From Macquaria australasica (lineage: Eukaryota > Chordata > Actinopteri > Centrarchiformes > Percichthyidae), in NCBI GenBank assembly GCA_005408345.1, contig SEMN01000020.1:310001-374000 (forward strand): a stretch of DNA of 64,000 nt. Reading direction: 5' to 3'. Below, piece by piece: positions 59,901 through 64,000 of this stretch (position 1 is its first letter; every line of letters begins with the position of its first letter). A program made the position numbers and the translations under genes. The notes under the pieces are model-generated. The model made no database searches, was not told the origin of the DNA, and saw only the letters and a program-made list of their open reading frames with translations.

Positions 59901-62900
59901 GTTTGTTATTACTGCACTGCAGGCGATCTCAGTGTCGATGTAAAGCTCCCTTGCAGTAAATGAAAACATTGATCGGGTGAGTCAGTGCCATGCATTTTTG
60001 ATTTTTATGGTCCATTACCTTGTCTGAATGTGGAAGTTGTTTGTGGTCCCCGTGTGCTCGTAGTCGTGCACCGCCGCCGCGAAGATCATGGCAAAGATCT
60101 CAAGCTCAGTCAACCAATGCTGGAGGCAAAGGAAGAGGAGAAGAAGAAGAGGAGGAGGAGGGGGGAGGGAAGAGGGGGGTGTGAGGAAGCAGGGGGAGGT
60201 GAAGATAAGGAGGAGAAGGGGGATATTAAGACATAGAAGAGGGAAGGGTGTTGAGGACGAGAAGCAACGAGATGGAAAAGACAGAGACATCGATGGGAAA
60301 GAAGGAAGGGAAAGTAATGAACACAAGAGGAAAGAATGGACAGAAATTAGAGAAGAGAAATGAGAAGCCAGTGAATGGAAAAAAGGGGAAAGCAGGGAAT
60401 GGTTCACCACGTCATAAAGATGCAGAGTAGAAAAGTGATACAAAGGATGCCGAGAGAGAGATTTGGCATGAGGAATACATTACAGTCAGGGATGGAAGGA
60501 AACAAATGGGGAGGAGGAGATAGAGGAAAGCTATTGAGAATCACATTTTAAACTGTCTCTTGAACACTCCTCCTTACTCTTTCCCTCTCAGACAGTGTCT
60601 CAGTCTGGTTTGTCACTGTTAAATGAAAAAGCCAGGCTCTCTTTAGTTTTTACATTTTTCTCTCAAGGTGAGAACACACATGCTTTCCTATTTAAGTTTT
60701 TAAGATCAAGTTTAAACCTTTTTAGGCACGATTTGCGACTACAGCAAAGAAGAGGATGACGTGAAAGTAGCAACAACTCCTAAAGAAATATCTCGACATT
60801 TTGGGAAATACACTTATTAGTTTTCTTGACGAAAATTAGATGAGAAGATCAATAGCACTGTCATGTCTGTGCAGTTAATATAAAGCTAGGCACCAGTGTC
60901 GTTAGCTTAGCACAAAGACTGGAAACAGGGGGAAACAGCTAGCCTGGATAGCCTCTTTTTTTCATAATTTTTGGTAATGAAATTAGCACAATAGACATGA
61001 GAGTGGTACTGATCTTTCTCATCTAAGAAGAAGAAAGAAAGTATATATGAATAAGCGTATTTCCCAAAATGTCCTTTAACTGCAAGAAAAACAGTCATTA
61101 TGAAAATTAAGTTTCACCACATGAGCAGCACCCACATAACCACCTGAATCTAAAGATAAAGACGTCAATGGCCAAAAGAATGTGGATAATATGGACTGTA
61201 CCTGCAATGTGTGTGTGTGTGTGCATGTATGTGCTTTTATATACGGGCGTTCATGTTTAATCTGTGAGCGTATGCAGCATCCGCACACCTGTGAGTGGGC
61301 ATTTCCCTCTGAGATGTGCATGCATCTCAGTGCACTCACGTACACAGAGTGGGGATTTAGCTCAGGAAGCCCAGTCGATATTGGTGACTAATCAACAATG
61401 GGGGATGGGGGAGTCATTAAGAACAGGGGGGCGGGGGTTTAGGGGGGTGGGTGGCTGCAAGATGGCCGATCCATCCCTCAGTATATTTCCTCATGGGGCC
61501 AGCTTTATGAATGACCTGTTGATTGTTGATTTAATGGAGTCTGGAGGGCCTGAGAAATGATAGATTCTCCTGCTCTCCCAGGAGCCCGTGATTCTAGCAG
61601 TAATGTGGTTTACTCCGCAAGGCACTGCCCAAAAGAAACGCACCATGTCGACAGCTGTCGCAGCCACCTTATTAAGGTGATTAAATAAAAACACTGGAAG
61701 CGGGGGCGGACGGCTGGTTGGCTGGTTGGGGACTTTGAACTCGGCTTTAGCGAGGCTAGTGGGTTTTTTTTTGGAATGAATGCAACATCAGAAATGCCCT
61801 AAAGTCACTCCAGTGGGACGGAGTGAAATATAGGTCAGCAGATGGAAAAAGAACAAAAGCAACATGAAATATGAAGAGTAGAAATGAAGCAACGTTAAGG
61901 CAAGAAGATAGAAAACATTTGACTTCAAATGTTGAGACAATAATCATTAATCAGTGCCACATTTTGACAGATATTCTTAGAAATGTGGGTTGATTTTCTC
62001 AGACCTGCCCTGAGTGATATTCGGATTAAATGCTGATTTTCTTCGGATGTCTTGTTTTTTGTTTGTTTTTTCATGAAGGAATGGCTCATGGATTCTCCAA
62101 GAAAAAAAAAGCCATATTTAGCAGCTGCATGTCAGGCAAAGCTGCAATTAGGCTGGCATACGGCAGCTGACAGAGATGTTCTGAATACCATGTGGATTAA
62201 ATCGCCATGATTTCATAGATTAAGCTTTCCGACTTGGAATCAAATGCCTTTACTGTATGTTCACCTGGTTTCTGTAGGTTTTTAACAGGTAGGTGTACAG
62301 TCGATCCTACTCACCACCATGCCAGTCTTGAGTAGCAAGTAGTGAACAGTCTGTGTGACATCAGCAGCGTGCATCAGGTTGTGGTAGGGGTTTTTATGTT
62401 TGCTGTATCCCACTTCTAGGGCCTCCACAAACGACACCACGGCAGAGATCGGGATCTGACGCAGACGAAACAACAGCAAATGACTGCGAGCTAAACAACA
62501 CTGTGGACAGTAAGAAACTTCTTAAAGCTATCTGGTGATTTAAATGATGAGTGCGTACAATTTCAATGTGTGCAAAGTGCCCTCAGCATCTGAAAGTGAT
62601 GTCATAAAATCATGGATCGTGAATCATTTGGGCAGCTGCACACCGCGTTTACATATTCATGATGGCTTCACTGCCCGTATCATTTACTCTCAGATGCTGT
62701 CAATTCAAGTGGAGTGTCCTCAGCTAGAAGACGGTGTGGAAAATGAGCTCCATCAGCATCAGATGAGATCCCCCCATAATATGGTCATTGCTGAAATACA
62801 ACAACACAATCTAACACTTACGAGACAAGAGAAGTGAGTGTACTCTCTTCTCTCTTCAAATCAGGCATTGTGAAGGTTCTTTGGATCTGTACTGAATATT

Positions 62901-63370
62901 TTTAGTTTCTCCTTGCTTTAATGACACAAACAGAAGGTACAGCAGTGACCAGTGGTATGTTATATCCTTATGGCTTTACCTTGAAGCGACTAATGAGGTC
63001 GTATCTTGTGAGCAACTCGTAGAATATGAATTTAAGTGCGTGCTCCCCGCTGGCCTCATTTAGAGCGAACACGTCAAACGACCACTTGTCAACATTCTGT
63101 ATGGGGAAGAAAAAATTCAAATTATGATGTGCTTTTTTTCTCGAACAATGTATTCATCTTCTCAAATAAAAAGGAAAACTTGCAAAACAAAAAATAAATG
63201 TTAAGATGGATGGTGCTGCAAGTCAGTTTCTTGTAAATATCTGAGGGTATGTAGATTTGATTTTGGCACGAGTGTGTATGGACATGTGTGCACATGTTAA
63301 TACCTTAAGCACAGATATGACAGAAGGGGGGTAGCTGAGTCCCACCATATTGGAAGTACGTCGGTACATC
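47692..63370 (-). CDS. pde1c: Calcium/calmodulin-dependent 3',5'-cyclic nucleotide phosphodiesterase 1C (last 13 coding exons)
   Basis: Hydrolyses cAMP and cGMP under Ca2+/calmodulin control in the cytosol. Exons in transcript order: 63304-63370, 62980-63096, 62315-62455, 60019-60119, 59278-59406, 58629-58730, 54859-54979, 53239-53320, 51968-52088, 49845-50020, 48925-49161, 48351-48413, 47692-47708. All introns are GT-AG and the phases join without a break, giving 490 residues plus TAA after a split first codon. The catalytic HD-type metal sites are present: YHNLMHAADVTQ, HDYEHTGTTNNFH and LHTADISHPAKSWD. The tail SLNSISSEETKRHSG and AEERAKKEAEERAQ resembles PDE1C, not PDE1A/B, and neurod6 lies next door. 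The N-terminal calmodulin-binding and inhibitory exons lie past the right edge. Which teleost duplicate it is remains unknown. Confidence 0.95.
48055..48295. mobile_element. Tc1-derived MITE
   Basis: Terminal inverted repeats 'ccagtttattaggtaca' on the left and 'tgtacctaataaactggcaa' on the right; about 240 bp between them without coding capacity. It lies in the last pde1c intron. A fragment of the same family is at 54690-54737. Confidence 0.75.
48351..48413 (-). CDS. pde1c: pde1c small tail exon
   Basis: 63 bp: ELSEGAESPEGDKNKNKGVD with split codons on both sides. Acceptor 'acttttcag', donor GTGAGT. Phases match both neighbours. The sequence is low-complexity, so homology gives little support. 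Confidence 0.82.
48925..49161 (-). CDS. pde1c: pde1c exon: Glu-rich tail
   Basis: 237 bp: AEERAKKEAEERAQQEEEAM, then a low-complexity E/P/Q/S-rich stretch to THKNPPLQN. The first part should form a charged helix. Read-through of the donor would end the protein after three extra residues (TSL, stop). Acceptor 'gacctcag', donor GTACAT. Confidence 0.9.
49258..49800. repeat. Probable dispersed repeat in a pde1c intron
   Basis: 'tgctttaaacctgcatcaac', 'tttttggccactta' and 'acaaacacatttatcacttt' are words I associate with a common teleost repeat. The borders are not seen. Confidence 0.4.
49845..50020 (-). CDS. pde1c: pde1c exon: C-terminal extension
   Basis: 176 bp: LNSISSEETKRHSGKSMGSD, then VDLKNFKALWNEEVYQNRER and WKAQAGK. 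SLNSISS and the FKA.W..V..NRERW pattern are PDE1C-like. Donor GTACGG. Confidence 0.93.
50101..50955. repeat. Common teleost dispersed repeat, partly tandem, in a pde1c intron
   Basis: 'gctaacatgtgctaattagc', 'acaaagtacagctgaggctg', then 'tttcatggcaatcaatccaa', 'ggatcaccaaagtcattagg' and 'atcaaatagttgttgagata'. The 'catggcaatc.atccaa' block occurs twice (about 50720 and 50860). 50315-50640 appears to be a separate insert. Confidence 0.6.
51968..52088 (-). CDS. pde1c: pde1c exon: end of the catalytic domain
   Basis: 121 bp: FIDFIVVPTFTVLTDMMERI, then VKPLIDEASHSGFAGFRRS. The QxGFID motif (the invariant purine-binding Gln is in the preceding exon's SQIG) continues here. Acceptor 'tgtctccag', donor GTGAGC. 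Confidence 0.95.
52420..52570. repeat. Decayed relative of the TTAA MITE
   Basis: 'actcacatgcctatatgtac', 'attgaaactgttattggtcg' and 'ctgtctatactggacat' resemble the interior of the palindromic MITE at 43288-43684. Confidence 0.4.
53239..53320 (-). CDS. pde1c: pde1c exon: LGLPFSPLCDR segment
   Basis: 82 bp: GDKEAELGLPFSPLCDRKST, MVAQSQI plus one base. It contributes to the substrate pocket together with the next exon. Donor GTGAGT. Confidence 0.95.
54690..54737. repeat. Fragment of the Tc1-derived MITE family
   Basis: 'gctgttgtattagactgcat' and 'tagttacaactatgtgtacc' match the right end of the element at 48055-48295. Confidence 0.6.
54859..54979 (-). CDS. pde1c: pde1c exon with the catalytic Asp motif
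   Basis: 121 bp: IDKPKALSLLLHTADISHPA then KSWDLHHRWTTSLLEEFFRQ. HTADISHPAK holds the conserved catalytic/metal Asp. Acceptor 'cttttgcag', donor GTGAGT. Confidence 0.96.
55100..58628. other. pde1c intron between catalytic exons, no further gene found
   Basis: Contains a (CA)n array at 56922-56971. A 198-codon + strand open frame at 57083-57679 shows no domain I recognise and starts without ATG. No nested gene is called. Confidence 0.45.
56922..56971. repeat. (CA)n microsatellite
   Basis: About 25 CA units. Confidence 0.92.
58629..58730 (-). CDS. pde1c: pde1c exon: ATDMSCHFQQ segment
   Basis: 102 bp: ELRALVVEMVLATDMSCHFQ, then QVKTMKNFLQQPE plus two bases of a split Gly. The ATDMSCHF helix is a class I PDE hallmark. 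Donor GTCAGT. Confidence 0.95.
59278..59406 (-). CDS. pde1c: pde1c exon: RSVLESHHVSAAYRLLQ segment
   Basis: 129 bp, 42 full codons with a split Arg at each end: SDTAILYNDRSVLESHHVSA, then DDDEMNILYNLSKDDW. Acceptor 'tttgacag', donor GTCCGT. Confidence 0.95.
60019..60119 (-). CDS. pde1c: pde1c exon with the HD motif
   Basis: 101 bp: HWLTELEIFAMIFAAAVHDY then EHTGTTNNFHIQT. HDxxHxGxxNN is the class I PDE metal-binding signature. The acceptor is preceded on the minus strand by an unusually long pyrimidine tract (60120-60400). Donor GTAATG. Confidence 0.96.
60120..60400. repeat. Purine-rich (GGA/GAA) tract
   Basis: The + strand is almost only A and G over long stretches (for example 60120-60175), so the pde1c transcript has a very long pyrimidine tract just before the HD-motif exon. 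Open frames through it are artefacts. Confidence 0.8.
60773..61080. mobile_element. Palindromic MITE in a pde1c intron
   Basis: Left end 'cgacattttgggaaatacac', right end 'gtatttcccaaaatgtcctt' (inverted). The interior has 'gagaagatcaatagcactgt', 'ttagcttagcacaaagactg', 'gaaacagggggaaacagcta' and 'catgagagtggtactgatct', a teleost high-copy element. Confidence 0.75.
61540..61700. other. Candidate conserved non-coding block in a pde1c intron
   Basis: Complex unique sequence with an E-box pair inside 'gtcgacagctgtcgcagcca' and no coding potential. Inference only. Confidence 0.25.
62315..62455 (-). CDS. pde1c: pde1c exon with the first metal-binding His motif
   Basis: 141 bp, 47 codons: IPISAVVSFVEALEVGYSKH, then NPYHNLMHAADVTQTVHY and KTGMV. 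Donor GTGAGT. The YHNLMHAADV segment is the first conserved PDE His cluster. Confidence 0.95.
62980..63096 (-). CDS. pde1c: pde1c exon: start of the catalytic domain
   Basis: 117 bp, 39 codons, phase 0 at both ends: NVDKWSFDVFALNEASGEHA through LTRYDLISRFK. Acceptor 'cccatacag', donor GTAAAG. Confidence 0.95.
63304..63370 (-). CDS. pde1c: pde1c exon: MYRRTSNMVGLSYPP segment
   Basis: 67 bp, starting with the last base of a split codon and ending in phase 0 (VLK). Acceptor 'ccaaacag', donor 'GTATTA'. It encodes the stretch joining the regulatory N-terminus to the catalytic domain. First pde1c exon visible in the window. Confidence 0.93.
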
Positions 63371-64000
63371 CTGTTTGGACGAGATAAAGACATCAAATGA
63401 AGCGCGCCGCTGAGTGTAAACACCAGAGGTTACTACACCGAACCCACAAGGTTCCCCACCAAGACTCACTATAAACCTTCAAATCAACACGACTCAGTAT
63501 GAAACTGTGTTGGAAAGGTTAAGTTGAGAAAAGGCAACAGCACCCGCAAGTCTGCTTTTTTCACATGCAAAAGGTTTAAGGCTTTGTTGAATATAGATGA
63601 ATTTAATCACAAAATGCAAAACAAGCTGTGTAATTCTCCATGAGATTAGTGGAGTCATTAGAGTCAACTTGAAGGCAGCAAAATTGGTGTACATTTCTCA
63701 ACATCTCAGAAAGATAGTGGAATACCACAAAATATGCAATTATTTAAAAAAAGGACGTCTTACAATAGCTTCCATAAATGCAACTAAATATCATTTTGCC
63801 ATTTTGTCAGAATAGGTCATTTTTGCTTCATCACTGTATTGGACCACACTGTTCAACCTTTTCATTTTCACCCTCCCTTTCCCAATCTTTCTTCATTGTA
63901 AATATCTGAAAACAGGCTGCCCTGTGTAAAAACAGATTAAGAAAGATTATAGCTTACATGTTTGAGGCTTACTGATTTGAAAAAATGCATGTTGCATGTT
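63371..64000. other. pde1c intron to window edge
   Basis: The preceding pde1c exon would be expected to encode the region before MYRRTS; I do not find it here, so it lies beyond 64000. Nothing else is recognised. Confidence 0.6.

Noticed and set aside
60015..60443. 142-codon minus-strand frame read as one long pde1c exon
   Set aside because: Only 60019-60119 is homologous. The rest is the Ser/Pro/Leu translation of the pyrimidine tract before a clear splice acceptor.

Overview
The window looks like nuclear DNA of a ray-finned fish, probably a spiny-rayed (acanthomorph) teleost. Genes are sparse and vertebrate-like, with GT-AG introns. There are long CA/GT and GATA microsatellites, Tc1-like transposons, tRNA-derived SINEs, palindromic MITEs and solo LTRs of types common in teleosts. 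All species and subfamily calls are inference from recognition; no search was run.

Left part (about 2.7-14.2 kb): a cluster of chemokine-receptor-like seven-transmembrane genes, all on the + strand. The first (2733-3794) is a good XCR1. The second (5905-6912) is an XCR1-like receptor with a TATA box and a 5' leader exon. Behind it lies a tandem segmental duplication (6944-11125 and 11330-14196) carrying two copies of a highly diverged receptor. The right-hand copy (12378-13253) is an intact 291-residue reading frame that has lost the TM3-ECL2 disulfide and the DRY, CWxP and NPxxY motifs. The left-hand copy (8513-9995) is cut in two by a 605-bp solo-LTR-like insertion, and a second solo LTR sits just upstream of its leader exon. 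The paralogous copy preserves both empty sites, so the duplication came before the insertions.

Middle (14.2-28.9 kb): no gene found. It holds a dispersed repeat in several copies, a local repeat family with embedded GATA/TATC arrays in inverted orientation (20.15-22.34 kb), and an internally deleted Tc1-like transposon (24065-25084). neurod6 follows on the minus strand (28901-29905), with a 327-bp intron in the 5' UTR and a pyrimidine-rich first exon.

Right part: 30.5-47.6 kb is intergenic, with MITEs nested in older repeats, a LINE tail and another solo LTR. From 63370 down to 47692 on the minus strand are the last 13 coding exons of pde1c. All splice phases are consistent and they give 490 residues plus the stop. 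The exons carry the whole HD-type phosphodiesterase catalytic domain and an acidic C-terminal tail; the N-terminal calmodulin-binding exons lie beyond the right edge. neurod6 next to pde1c on the same strand matches the NEUROD6-PDE1C neighbourhood of human 7p14, which supports both names.

Functionally the window joins an immune chemokine-receptor cluster to a neuronal bHLH/cyclic-nucleotide block. I see no operon-like or prokaryotic system. The most unusual item is the motif-less, disulfide-less receptor pair.
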